Below the pieces are notes generated by a model. That model saw only the letters and a list, made by a program, of their open reading frames with translations. It searched no databases and had not been told where the DNA came from. Shown piece by piece: positions 27,095-35,819 of a DNA stretch of 64,000 nt (position 1 is the stretch's first letter; every line of letters begins with the position of its first letter). The stretch comes from SZUA-545 sp050297855 (GTDB taxonomy: Bacteria; Campylobacterota; Campylobacteria; Campylobacterales; SZUA-545), in assembly GCA_050297855.1 (NCBI GenBank), contig JBNKTC010000010.1, positions 496,001-560,000 of the forward strand, in the 5' to 3' direction. The translations under genes were made by a program, and so were the position numbers.

Positions 27095-28756
27095 ATGCAA
27101 CACGTTGACAGCGTCTCAACAGACGTTCTGATTGTCGGAGGCGGACCGTCGGGACTGGCGGCCGCTATCCGTCTGGCTGACGGTATGAAAGCGCGGGGAG
27201 AGACCCGTCGGATCATGCTGATCGAAAAAGGGGCCTCCATCGGCAGCCATATTCTTTCCGGCGCCGTGATCAAACCGGCCGTATTCCGGGAACTCCTCTC
27301 CGAAAACGAGTTTGCGGAACTCCCCTTCGACTCGGAAGTGCGTGCGGACAGTACCGTCTATCTGGGCGAACAGAGCGCCTTTACCCTTCCCTTCCACCCG
27401 CCGCGCATGAACAACCACGGCAACGTCCTCGCCTCGCTGGGACAGGTCTGCCGCTACCTGGCAGACCTCGCCCGGGAGAGAGGGGTCGAGATCTATACCG
27501 GCTTTGCCATGGATGCGTTGATCTTCGAAGAGGGGAAAGTCGTCGGCGCCCGGACCACCGCGACGGGCCTCGACCATCACGGCCGAAAGATGAAGAACTA
27601 CCAGCCTGCCACCGAAGTACGGGCACAGGTCACCATCCTCGCCGAAGGAACCCGCGGAACCCTGGCCAAAGAGCTGATCCGGACCTTTAAGCTCGACGCG
27701 GGACGCAATCCCCAGATCAGCTCCCTGGGGGTCAAAGAGCTATGGAAAGTGCCAGAAGGCACCATCGAACCGGGCCGCGTCTACCACACCATGGGCTATC
27801 CGCTGCAAAACGGCGCGGAGTTCGGCGGCGGCTTCATCTACGGACTGAGCGACAGTCGTATCGCCCTCGGACTGGTGGTGGGGCTTGACTACGAAGACCC
27901 CACCTTCGATCCCCAGGCGGCGATGCAGGTCTGGAAGACCCACCCTTTCGTCTCGAATCTTCTCGAAGGGGGCAAACTGCTGGAGTTCGGTGCCAAGACC
28001 CTTCCCGAGGGCGGATACTTCTCCATTCCGAAGTTCTACGCCGACAACGTCATGATCGTCGGCGACAGCGCGGGCTTCCTGAGCACCGCAAGCCTCAAAG
28101 GGGTCCATCTCGCCGTCAAATCGGGCATGCTCGCCGCCGACACGGCGACGGAAGCCCTCGTCGGCGGGGACGCTTCCGAAACGGTTCTCTGCGGTTATGA
28201 ACGCCGTTTCAAAAAGAGCATCATCCACCAGGAGATGTTCCCCATCCGCAATTTCCGCCAATCTTTCAGCGGCGGCATCGTCAAAGGGGCGATGAAACTG
28301 GGGGTTCAGATGATCACCGGCGGCTCCTGTCTCCGGGGCAACCTCCCTACGGAACCCGATCACACCACCCTTGTCCCCCTGACCCAGTACCGAAAACGCC
28401 CCTTCGCGGAGCGCTTTGCCGGAAAACTGGAGTTCGACAAGGTCCTCACCTTCGACAAGGCGACCAACGTCTACTACTCCAAAACCGCCCACGACGAAGA
28501 GCAGCCCGTCCACCTCGTCATCAACGACCCCGAGGGCTACAAAAATGTCAACATCGCGCAGTACGGCGCCCCGAGCCGACACTTCTGTCCGGCGGAAGTG
28601 TACGAACTGCATGTGGACAAGGAGGGGAATGAAGCGCTGCGGATCCACGCCGAAAACTGCGTGCACTGCAAGACCTGCGACATCAAATCCCCCAACCAAG
28701 CGATTACCTGGGTACCGCCTTACGGCGGCGACGGCCCGGGCTACGAATACATGTAA
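27095..28756 (+). CDS. Electron transfer flavoprotein:quinone oxidoreductase
   Basis: 553 residues. Passes electrons from reduced ETF to the membrane quinone pool. N-terminal FAD-binding Gly-Gly-Gly-Pro-Ser-Gly-Leu (near residue 15), a second FAD segment Val-Gly-Asp-Ser-Ala-Gly-Phe near 325, and a C-terminal 4Fe-4S site with Cys-Pro-Ala-Glu-Val-Tyr then Cys-Val-His-Cys-Lys-Thr-Cys-Asp. Complete and of normal length. Followed after 15 bases by the fused ETF gene, so the two form an operon, possibly with mdh. Could serve a FixABCX-like role in supplying electrons, but the direction of flow cannot be read from sequence. Confidence 0.93.
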   Translation: MQHVDSVSTDVLIVGGGPSGLAAAIRLADGMKARGETRRIMLIEKGASIGSHILSGAVIKPAVFRELLSENEFAELPFDSEVRADSTVYLGEQSAFTLPFHPPRMNNHGNVLASLGQVCRYLADLARERGVEIYTGFAMDALIFEEGKVVGARTTATGLDHHGRKMKNYQPATEVRAQVTILAEGTRGTLAKELIRTFKLDAGRNPQISSLGVKELWKVPEGTIEPGRVYHTMGYPLQNGAEFGGGFIYGLSDSRIALGLVVGLDYEDPTFDPQAAMQVWKTHPFVSNLLEGGKLLEFGAKTLPEGGYFSIPKFYADNVMIVGDSAGFLSTASLKGVHLAVKSGMLAADTATEALVGGDASETVLCGYERRFKKSIIHQEMFPIRNFRQSFSGGIVKGAMKLGVQMITGGSCLRGNLPTEPDHTTLVPLTQYRKRPFAERFAGKLEFDKVLTFDKATNVYYSKTAHDEEQPVHLVINDPEGYKNVNIAQYGAPSRHFCPAEVYELHVDKEGNEALRIHAENCVHCKTCDIKSPNQAITWVPPYGGDGPGYEYM

Positions 28757-28771
28757 CGAAGAGGGATAGCG

Positions 28772-30718
28772 ATGGCATTGACAATTATCAGCTTAATGAA
28801 ACAGGTTCCTCTCCCCAGCGAAATGCGGATGGGAGAAGACGGTCTGATGGACCGCACCAAGGCGAAATCGATCATCAACGTCGACTGCAGCTTCGGACTC
28901 GAAGCGGGTCTGCAGATCAAAAACGCCCACCCCGGCGCCCGACTGATCGTCTGTTCGATGGGACCGCCCTCCTTTGAAAGTTCACTCAAAAAAGCGATCT
29001 CCATGGGCTATGACGACGCCTACCTCCTTTCCGACCGACGCCTGGGCGGTTCAGACACCTATGCCACCGGTCTCGCGATCGCGACGATGCTCAAGCATCT
29101 GGGTTACGGCAAAGGGCTCGACGAGGAGTTCATCATCGTCGCGGGCCGCCAGACCAGCGACGGCGATACCGCCCACGTCCCTTCCCAGGTCGCGGAGAAC
29201 ATGGGGATTCCCCAGGCGACCTTCATTGAGACCGCCGACTACGTCGACGGGCAGGTCGTCGCCAAGCGCATCATCGAAGGAGGCTACCAGATGATGAAGC
29301 TGCCGACACCCTGCGCCCTCTCCCTGACGCCCACAGGCGTTCCGCCCCGCCGGCCGAGCCTCAGCGGCGCCATCCGGGCCAACACCTCCGAGGTGACGGT
29401 CTTCAACATCGACGACATCGGTCTGAGTGATGAGAAGATCGGTCTCAGCGGCAGCCCGACGATCGTCGCCAAGGTGCAGAACATCGTCAGCGAACGCCCG
29501 CCGGTGCGCATGACCGAAGGACAGGGAGAAAAATCCCTCGTCGCCAACCTCGTCGCCAACATCAAGTCGGGTAAAAACCAGCTCGAACACAAAGAGAAAA
29601 AGGCCAAGAAGGAGACGAAACTTCCCGAGTTCGATGTCGTGGATTTTCGTAAAGAGTCCTACGGCGGCAAAGGGGCTTCGGGCATCCTCACTTGGGCGGA
29701 GATGGCCGGAGACCAGATCTCCCGCCCCTCGCTGGAACTGCTCACTCCCGCACGGAAACTGGCCGACACCCTGGGGACCACCGTCACCACCCTGCTCATC
29801 GGCGGCAAAGGGATCACGTCGCAGGCCCAGAGCCTCATCGAGTACGGTGCCGACGAAGTGGTCGTCGTCGAAGAGGAGCGGCTCAAAGAGTACCTGGTCC
29901 TCCCCTTCGCCTCAATCTTCAAAAAGGTGATCGACGAAAAACGTCCCGAGATCGCCCTCTTCGCCGCTACGACCGCGGGCCGCGAGCTCGCCCCGCGCAT
30001 CGGCGTCAAGACCAACAGCGGTGTCACCGCCGACTGTACCGCCCTGGAGATCGGCATCCACGTCGACCGCAAGAAGAAGGTGATCTACGATCCCATCCTC
30101 GAATCCCGCCGCCCCACTTACGGGGAGAGCAAGCTGGCGACGATCCTGGGCTTCGTTTGTCCCCAGATCTCCACCGCCCGGGCGGGCACCTTCGAGGTTC
30201 CAGAGCGCGATTCGAGCCGGACGGGGAGTATCTCCACCTTCACCCCGACCCTCGATCCCGCGGAGTTCTCCGTCGAGATCCTTGAAACGGTCCGGGGCGA
30301 AGGGGGACTGCAAAACCTCTTCGAGGCCGACGTCATCGTCTCCGGTGGGCGCGGTACGACCGGCGACGGGCTGCAGCTGATCCGTCAGCTCTCCGACGCC
30401 CTCAACGCCCAGGGCGTCAACACCGAGTGGGCCTGCAGCCGCCCGGTCGTCGATGACGGCGTTGCCGAATACGCCCGGCAGATTGGGCAGACCGGCAAGA
30501 CTGTCCGGCCCAAGGTCTATGTCGCCGTCGGCGTCTCGGGAGCGATCCAGCACATTGCAGGCATCAAGGAGTCCGATACCATCGTCGCCATCAACCCCAC
30601 CCCCAACGCCTCCATCTTCGGAAACGCGGACTTCGGAGTGGTTGGCACCTACGAGGACATTCTCCCCGAACTGATCGAACAGGTCAACGGCGGCTTCACC
30701 TTCGGGGTGGAAGCCTGA
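28772..30718 (+). CDS. Fused electron transfer flavoprotein EtfB-EtfA
   Basis: 648 residues joining both ETF subunits. Residues 1-~255 are EtfB (begins Leu-Thr-Ile-Ile-Ser-Leu-Met-Lys-Gln-Val-Pro; Gly-Arg-Gln-Thr-Ser-Asp-Gly-Asp-Thr near 130). A Lys/Glu-rich linker covers about 265-295. Residues ~300-648 are EtfA with the FAD domain: Ser-Gly-Gly-Arg-Gly, Gly-Gln-Thr-Gly-Lys-Thr-Val, Gly-Val-Ser-Gly-Ala-Ile-Gln-His and Ile-Asn. In most bacteria these are two genes. No frameshift or internal stop is needed, so the fusion is genuine. Carries electrons from dehydrogenases to the upstream ETF-QO. Confidence 0.92.
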   Translation: MALTIISLMKQVPLPSEMRMGEDGLMDRTKAKSIINVDCSFGLEAGLQIKNAHPGARLIVCSMGPPSFESSLKKAISMGYDDAYLLSDRRLGGSDTYATGLAIATMLKHLGYGKGLDEEFIIVAGRQTSDGDTAHVPSQVAENMGIPQATFIETADYVDGQVVAKRIIEGGYQMMKLPTPCALSLTPTGVPPRRPSLSGAIRANTSEVTVFNIDDIGLSDEKIGLSGSPTIVAKVQNIVSERPPVRMTEGQGEKSLVANLVANIKSGKNQLEHKEKKAKKETKLPEFDVVDFRKESYGGKGASGILTWAEMAGDQISRPSLELLTPARKLADTLGTTVTTLLIGGKGITSQAQSLIEYGADEVVVVEEERLKEYLVLPFASIFKKVIDEKRPEIALFAATTAGRELAPRIGVKTNSGVTADCTALEIGIHVDRKKKVIYDPILESRRPTYGESKLATILGFVCPQISTARAGTFEVPERDSSRTGSISTFTPTLDPAEFSVEILETVRGEGGLQNLFEADVIVSGGRGTTGDGLQLIRQLSDALNAQGVNTEWACSRPVVDDGVAEYARQIGQTGKTVRPKVYVAVGVSGAIQHIAGIKESDTIVAINPTPNASIFGNADFGVVGTYEDILPELIEQVNGGFTFGVEA

Positions 30719-30743
30719 TCACACCAACTATGAAAGGATCCAA

Positions 30744-31688
30744 ATGGTAGGCAGAAAAGTGGGAATCGTCGGCGCAGGCTTCGTAGGGGCCACCGCTGCA
30801 TACAGTCTGACAATGCTCGGAACGTGTCACGAAGTGGTACTCTACGACATCGTCCCGGAGGTCGCCATCGGCAAGGCGATCGACATCGGCCAGTCAACCA
30901 ACTACTCCCCCAAAGGGACCATCGTCTCGGCGGCCACGACCCCCGCCGAACTCAAAGACTGCGATATCGTCGTCATCACCGCCGGGGTGCCCAGACGCTC
31001 GGAGATGACCCGCGCCGATCTCCTGATGATCAACGCGAAGATCGTCAAAGAGGTGGTGGAAAACATCCAGAAGTACTCCCCCGATGCGATTATCCTGATG
31101 GTCTCGAACCCGCTGGACGTCATGAACTACGTCGCCCACCACCTCACCGGGTGGGACCGGCGCCGCATCATCGGGATGGCCGGGGCGCTGGACAGCTCCC
31201 GGATGGCTTACCAAATCCACAAAAAGGTCGGCTACGGTTCGGGACAGACCCGGGCGATGGTCATCGGCGAACACGGGCTCAAGATGATCCCCTGTCCCGA
31301 AATCTCCGCCGTCGGGGGCGTCCCCCTCGACCAGATCGTCAGCCAGGCGGATATGGACGAGATCAGCGCCAAGACCAGCGAAGGGGGCGCGGAGATCGTT
31401 AAGTATCTCAAAACCTCCGCCTACTACGCGCCGGGGCGCTCCATCGCCAAGATGGTCGAAGCGATCCTGGACGACTCACGGATCGTCATCTCCTCCTCGG
31501 TCGTCCTGGAGGGCGAATACGGCTGCCACGACCTCTCCATCGGTGTCCCCGTGGTTCTGGGCGCCAAAGGTATCGAGAAGATCATCGAACTCGAACTCGA
31601 CGAGACCAAGCAGGCACGCTTCGACGACGCCGTCGCCTCCGTCAAGGAGAACATCGGCATCCTGCGGGAGAACGGCTTTTTCGGGTGA
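30744..31688 (+). CDS. mdh: Malate dehydrogenase (LDH-like type)
   Basis: 314 residues. NAD-dependent interconversion of malate and oxaloacetate, for the TCA cycle or its reverse. N-terminal Rossmann motif Gly-Ala-Gly-Phe-Val-Gly-Ala-Thr, substrate Arg in Gly-Val-Pro-Arg-Arg-Ser, Ser-Asn-Pro-Leu-Asp-Val-Met, and catalytic His in Gly-Glu-His-Gly. The residue after that Gly is Leu where LDH/MDH enzymes usually have Asp, a change worth noting. Starts 25 bases after the ETF gene with AAAGGATCC before the ATG, so possibly co-transcribed. Confidence 0.9.
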   Translation: MVGRKVGIVGAGFVGATAAYSLTMLGTCHEVVLYDIVPEVAIGKAIDIGQSTNYSPKGTIVSAATTPAELKDCDIVVITAGVPRRSEMTRADLLMINAKIVKEVVENIQKYSPDAIILMVSNPLDVMNYVAHHLTGWDRRRIIGMAGALDSSRMAYQIHKKVGYGSGQTRAMVIGEHGLKMIPCPEISAVGGVPLDQIVSQADMDEISAKTSEGGAEIVKYLKTSAYYAPGRSIAKMVEAILDDSRIVISSSVVLEGEYGCHDLSIGVPVVLGAKGIEKIIELELDETKQARFDDAVASVKENIGILRENGFFG

Positions 31689-31690
31689 GT

Positions 31691-31724
31691 GGGAAACTAA
31701 AAACTAAAAATTAAAAACTGAAAG
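31691..31724 (+). repeat. Dispersed ACTAAAA-type repeat
   Basis: Starts two bases after the mdh stop codon. Shares the core GAAACTAAAAACTAAAA with the copies at 10136 and 1285 (minus), with small changes in the right half (ATTAAAAACTG in place of GTTAAAAACTA). Confidence 0.8.
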
Positions 31725-31738
31725 TTGGAAGTTTGGCT

Positions 31739-31853
31739 GTCATTCCGGACCCGATCCGGAATCCATGCCTTTTTGATGAGGGAATAGGTAATTGGTGGTT
31801 GGGAAAGAGAAAAAGCGAAAGGCGTGGATCCTGAATCGAGTTCAGGATGACGG
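31739..31853. repeat. Palindromic dispersed element, copy 1
   Basis: A 115-base element with inverted ends: GTCATTCCGGA at the left and TTCAGGATGAC at the right. Each end holds its own small palindrome (TCCGGA-n5-TCCGGA and TCCTGAA-n5-TTCAGGA). Inner arms ATCCATGCC and GGCGTGGAT also pair. A second copy lies at 41039-41159. No ORF. It resembles the small palindromic elements scattered in many bacterial genomes. Confidence 0.75.
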
Positions 31854-31857
31854 CGCG

Positions 31858-31930
31858 CTCACCACTCACCACTCACCACTCACCACTCACCACTCACCAC
31901 TCACCACTCACCACTCACCACTCACCACTC
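31858..31930. repeat. Heptamer tandem repeat CACCACT, about ten units
   Basis: Seven-base unit repeated head to tail over 73 bases without interruption. Read on the minus strand (TGAGTGG) it gives a stop codon in every frame, and the last residues and stop of the gene at 31915-32619 are made from it. The purity suggests recent slippage expansion. Confidence 0.9.
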
Positions 31931-32619
31931 AACTCCGCAATCTGCTTCTGCCAGACGATTTTCTGTAGCGGATGCATCTGCGTATTTCCCATCCACTTTT
32001 CATACGCTTCGACATAATGGTTCGCTATCACCGGATGCAGCTGTTGTACATTCGCACAGAGACGGTCGAGATAGGATTTGGCCCCGTCTGTGCTGAGGGG
32101 TTTGATCGGCTGCAGGCGCTTACGCAGCCCCGCGACGACCCGCGCGTCCGCGGCGTCGCCCGCGAGTTCGAGGAAGCGTGAGGCGGCGACGGGGTCTGCG
32201 TAGCTTTCGTTCCAGATCCGGCCGTTGATCATCTGGTCGCAGGCGAGGTCCATAAACACGGGATAGAGTGTCAGCACCTCCGCCAGTTCGGTGAAATCGT
32301 CATCCACCATCGCCCGAAACAGCATCCGGCTCCGGTTGCGCACCTTCACCCGCAGCCGGTCGTCGGCGATCACCTCGTCGTGCAGGCGGGTAAAGCGCTC
32401 CAGCGCCCCCAGACGCGAATGGTTGAACGCCATGACGGAGACCAGGACGTTAGGGTCGCTGACCTGGTCGGGGTGCGAACCCGAGGGACGGTAGAAGGCC
32501 CACTCCAGACGCGCCTCGTCGTCTTCGTGACGCAGGAAGATCGCATCGCCCTGCGCTTCGAAGTCGGGAAGCTCCTTGAGCTCTTCGATCACCTCTTTGT
32601 AACTCAGCTGGTCCGTCAT
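31915..32619 (-). CDS. Hypothetical protein downstream of VWA gene
   Basis: 234 residues, mostly helical and acidic in the N-terminal half. No signal peptide or membrane segment and no family recognised. It follows the VWA gene (stop at 32629) after about ten bases and probably belongs to the same transcript, so a role with the VWA/MoxR proteins is likely. ATG at 32619 has AGGG upstream. The C-terminal Ser-Gly-Glu-Trp and the stop come from the 7-bp tandem repeat, so the original C-terminus may have been replaced. Confidence 0.7.
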   Translation of the reverse strand: MTDQLSYKEVIEELKELPDFEAQGDAIFLRHEDDEARLEWAFYRPSGSHPDQVSDPNVLVSVMAFNHSRLGALERFTRLHDEVIADDRLRVKVRNRSRMLFRAMVDDDFTELAEVLTLYPVFMDLACDQMINGRIWNESYADPVAASRFLELAGDAADARVVAGLRKRLQPIKPLSTDGAKSYLDRLCANVQQLHPVIANHYVEAYEKWMGNTQMHPLQKIVWQKQIAELSGEW

Positions 32620-32628
32620 CGCCACACC

Positions 32629-33786
32629 CTATAGATCGAAATAGAAAACGTCGCCGTAGGGCTCCAGACGCTTCATATTTTTCTTCTCGCTGATCAGGAA
32701 CAGCGTACTCATCTCGCTGGACTGCGCGATCCGGAAGAAACCGTCACTGAGCACCATCAGAGTACTGTCGCTGATGTCCTTGCCCTTGAGATACTCCAGC
32801 ACCGCGCCAAACTCCGTCCCGCCGTTTCCCTTGGCGAAGGCCACATCCGGCGGCCGGGCGTCCTGGGCGTCGTAACGCACCACCGCCGCCGTGTCGACCG
32901 CGTCGTCGAAGGGAACCACCGTCACCGAAAAGTCCGCGCTCATGCGCAGTACCCCATCGATGATCCCCAGAAACCGGGCAAAGACGTCGCGGGTGATGCT
33001 CATGGAGCGGTCCAGGGCGATATAGAGGTTGAGACGGTTGCGTTCGCGCTTGTAGCCCGGCAGGTAGAGGTTTTGGTGGATGAAACGGCGGTTGGGGTTG
33101 GAGAAGTCGCTGGTCTTGTCGAAGAAGCTCTCGGAGAGATAGGTGTGCAGCAGGGTTTCAAGATCGATCCTGGGACGGGTCACCTCGCGGATCACCTCCA
33201 GGAACGACGCGGGGATGTTGCCCTGCTTCTGGGCCGCCCCCATCGCCTGCACGATCAGCGCGTTAAGCGCCTCTTCGGCGGCTTCGGTATCGCCTTCGTT
33301 CTCTATGAGGTCCTGCTTCTGCTCGCTGGGATTTTCCTCGTCGGGGGTACCTTCACCTTCGGGATTCTCCTGGTAGAGGGTATGATAGACCTCCTCGACG
33401 GCGCGGTCGCGGAACTTCTCCATCATCACCTCGTTCTCGGGCCGTTCCCCGACCCGTTCGAAGTCGCTCAGCAGCAAGTTGATGACGATGTCGCTGCTAC
33501 GGTTCCATACCTTGGAGTCGCGCTCTCCCATCCTGAAGGCGTGTTTGAGTAGAATGTGCAGCAGGATGTGGGCGTAGGTATATTTGAGCTGGGGTTCTTC
33601 GAGGGTTTCGGCCATCGTCTCGTCGACGTAGATCGCCGCGCCGTCGGTCTCGAAGGCTTCGTGAGGATTGATGCGAAAATGCATGGGCAGAGAGAGCGCC
33701 AGGACGCTGAGGAAGGGGTGGTCGAAAAGGAACTGCACCCGGATCTTCTCCAGGCGGCGGTGTAAGGAGGATTGCTGTGCGTCCAT
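32629..33786 (-). CDS. VWA-like protein with degenerate metallopeptidase domain (DUF2201-type)
   Basis: 385 residues. The N-terminal half resembles the putative metallopeptidase domain of COG3864 proteins, but the expected His-Glu-x-x-His reads His-Ile-Leu-Leu-His-x4-His, so the catalytic Glu is missing. A Glu/Gln-rich linker lies near 165-190. The C-terminal VWA-like domain has a MIDAS-type Asp-Arg-Ser-Met-Ser and Gly-Gly-Thr-Glu-Phe. Such proteins work with MoxR ATPases in maturation of metal enzymes; a MoxR gene lies at 37732-38742 on the same strand. ATG at 33786 is chosen over a longer frame because the extra N-terminus is Arg-rich and unlike the family. Confidence 0.75.
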   Translation of the reverse strand: MDAQQSSLHRRLEKIRVQFLFDHPFLSVLALSLPMHFRINPHEAFETDGAAIYVDETMAETLEEPQLKYTYAHILLHILLKHAFRMGERDSKVWNRSSDIVINLLLSDFERVGERPENEVMMEKFRDRAVEEVYHTLYQENPEGEGTPDEENPSEQKQDLIENEGDTEAAEEALNALIVQAMGAAQKQGNIPASFLEVIREVTRPRIDLETLLHTYLSESFFDKTSDFSNPNRRFIHQNLYLPGYKRERNRLNLYIALDRSMSITRDVFARFLGIIDGVLRMSADFSVTVVPFDDAVDTAAVVRYDAQDARPPDVAFAKGNGGTEFGAVLEYLKGKDISDSTLMVLSDGFFRIAQSSEMSTLFLISEKKNMKRLEPYGDVFYFDL

Positions 33787-33842
33787 GGCTTTTTCCCGAC
33801 AGATTGCATTTTCCATTCTATCTGGCACTATTGAAACCCGTG

Positions 33843-35660
33843 CTAGGAGGTGATTTGAGTCTCCTGCGCGGGGCCTGCAACCGCCTCGCCGTAGAAAGCC
33901 ACCAGGTTTTTGCCCCGCCGCTTCGCCTGGTACATCGCCTGGTCGGCGTATTCGATAAGGTTTTTGGGTGTTTTTGCATCCATCGGGTAGTAGCTCACCC
34001 CGACGCTCATCTGGATCTGCACGTCCAGCCCCTCGATCTCCGTCGGTTCGCCGGTGATGGCGGTCAGTTTGCCGACCACCTTTTGACACGCTTCTTCACT
34101 GCCGATCCCCTCCAGGATGATGACAAACTCGTCGCCGCCGTAGCGGCAGATGGTGTCCTGATCCCGGACGCTGGAGCGGAAGTGGTCGGCGCAGCGCTGC
34201 AGGATGATATCGCCGACGCGGTGGCCGTAGCGGTCATTGATGGGCTTGAAGTTGTCCAGATCAATGAAGACCACCGCCAGCAGCCTCGCGGAGCGGTGGC
34301 TGTGGATGATGGACTGCATCAGACGATCGTCGAGGATCAGCCGGTTGGAGAGTCCCGTCAGGGCGTCCTGCGTCGCCATGTGACGGTACATCTGCTCGTT
34401 GGAGTGGCGCGCCGTAAAGTCGGAAAGCACGCCGATGTAGTTCTTGACCGAGCCGTTGGGTCTGCGGATGACGCTGATGCGTAGCCAGGCGATGTAGAGC
34501 CCGCCGTCGGCACGGCGGTTTTTGACTTCGCCTTCCCAGTATCCATCTTTTTGCAGCTTCTGCCACATCCCTTCGTAAAACGCCGATTCGTGTTTACCCG
34601 CACTCATGACGGAGGGGTCTTTGCCCCGGATCTCGTCGAGGGTATATCCCGACATCTCCTCCATGGCACTGTTGGCATGGAGGATGCGGTTATGTTCGTC
34701 CGTAATGATGATGCCGTCGACCGTATGGCGGAAGATCTCCGAACGCATCTCGAGCTGGCAGAAGGATTGCTGGGCCGCCAGTGCGGAACCGATGATCTGG
34801 GTCACGGTCTGGAGGGTGTTGACGTCGGTCATGTCGAAGGGACGGGCAACGTTGTTGCCGATGCCGAGGACACCCCACCACTCGTCGCCGACGTAGATGG
34901 GGAGAATGAGCAGAACCTTGACCCGATGCTCGTAGAAGAAAGGGACCTCTTTGGGGTCGTGTTCGGAGGCGACGACGTTGATGTACCCCTGCTCCATCAG
35001 CGGGTCCATCCAGCCGTAGGATTCGAACTTGGCATAGGGGAGCAGCGCTGGGGCGTCTGCGTCGGAGTTGTCATTGAGTTCGAAGAACTTCCGTGCCAGT
35101 TTGAGCGAGGACTTCTGATCGTTTTCGAAGATGAAGATCGTCGAAACCTCAGCTGCCTCTTTGACCCGGCGCATCTGCTCGTGCATTGTTCCCTCGATCA
35201 TCCCGCTGGAGCGCAGCAGCTGGGCGGCCATGGTGTTAATGGCGTTGAGGATGTTCCGGTGGCGATTGAGCGACGCTTCGGTCTGGTAGCGCTGTTCGAT
35301 CTCGCGGCTGAGCCGATCGATGCCGTTGACCAGCGTCGCTTCGTCGAAGGGGCGGGTAAAAAACTGGTTGACCCCGAGGGTCATCGCCTTGAAAAGAAAC
35401 TCTTTGTGCTCGAACTCGGTGAAGACCGCGATCTTCACATCCGAGTCGATCCGGCGGATGTCGGCGATCATATCGAGGGTCTCGATCCCGAGACTGAGCA
35501 AAACGAGGTCGGGAGGTGTTTTGATAAAGCGCTGCATTCCTGTTTGAGCATCAGGGGCGAATTCGATCTGCCGCTGCCCGTTGTCAAGTATCCGGTTAAG
35601 GACCTCAACGGCTTTGGCATGCCCCTCGACAATCAGAAATTTTTGCTTGTAGACCCGCAT
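33843..35660 (-). CDS. Pseudo-receiver-GAF-PAS-GGDEF diguanylate cyclase
   Basis: 605 residues. A receiver-like N-terminus lacks the phosphorylation site: the acidic pair is Glu12-Gly13, the phosphoacceptor position is Ser56 (Leu-Val-Leu-Leu-Ser-Leu-Gly) and the conserved Lys is Arg103. Then GAF (~145-305), PAS with PAC (~310-425) and GGDEF (~430-590) with Arg-Tyr-Gly-Gly-Asp-Glu-Phe and RxxD (Arg-Asp-Gln-Asp). Likely makes c-di-GMP under control of the GAF/PAS ligands, not phosphorylation. ATG at 35660 has GGAG upstream; the longer TTG start at 35687 is less likely. Ends 57 bases before the VWA gene. Confidence 0.85.
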   Translation of the reverse strand: MRVYKQKFLIVEGHAKAVEVLNRILDNGQRQIEFAPDAQTGMQRFIKTPPDLVLLSLGIETLDMIADIRRIDSDVKIAVFTEFEHKEFLFKAMTLGVNQFFTRPFDEATLVNGIDRLSREIEQRYQTEASLNRHRNILNAINTMAAQLLRSSGMIEGTMHEQMRRVKEAAEVSTIFIFENDQKSSLKLARKFFELNDNSDADAPALLPYAKFESYGWMDPLMEQGYINVVASEHDPKEVPFFYEHRVKVLLILPIYVGDEWWGVLGIGNNVARPFDMTDVNTLQTVTQIIGSALAAQQSFCQLEMRSEIFRHTVDGIIITDEHNRILHANSAMEEMSGYTLDEIRGKDPSVMSAGKHESAFYEGMWQKLQKDGYWEGEVKNRRADGGLYIAWLRISVIRRPNGSVKNYIGVLSDFTARHSNEQMYRHMATQDALTGLSNRLILDDRLMQSIIHSHRSARLLAVVFIDLDNFKPINDRYGHRVGDIILQRCADHFRSSVRDQDTICRYGGDEFVIILEGIGSEEACQKVVGKLTAITGEPTEIEGLDVQIQMSVGVSYYPMDAKTPKNLIEYADQAMYQAKRRGKNLVAFYGEAVAGPAQETQITS

Positions 35661-35819
35661 TCGTTTCCACTCCCGAACTGGTTTCAAACGCCGTCAAGCA
35701 GACGGCGGCGAAAGTCGTGTTTTATATGACGATTATATCCAAAAGTCGCCCTGTTTCCGTTTCCCTTGCAGGATTCATCCCGCTTGATCTATAATACGCG
35801 ATACACACAAGGAATCGCC

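Noticed and set aside
31858..31930. Short regular repeat as a possible CRISPR
   Set aside because: Units of 7 bases abut directly without spacers, and no cas genes are present.
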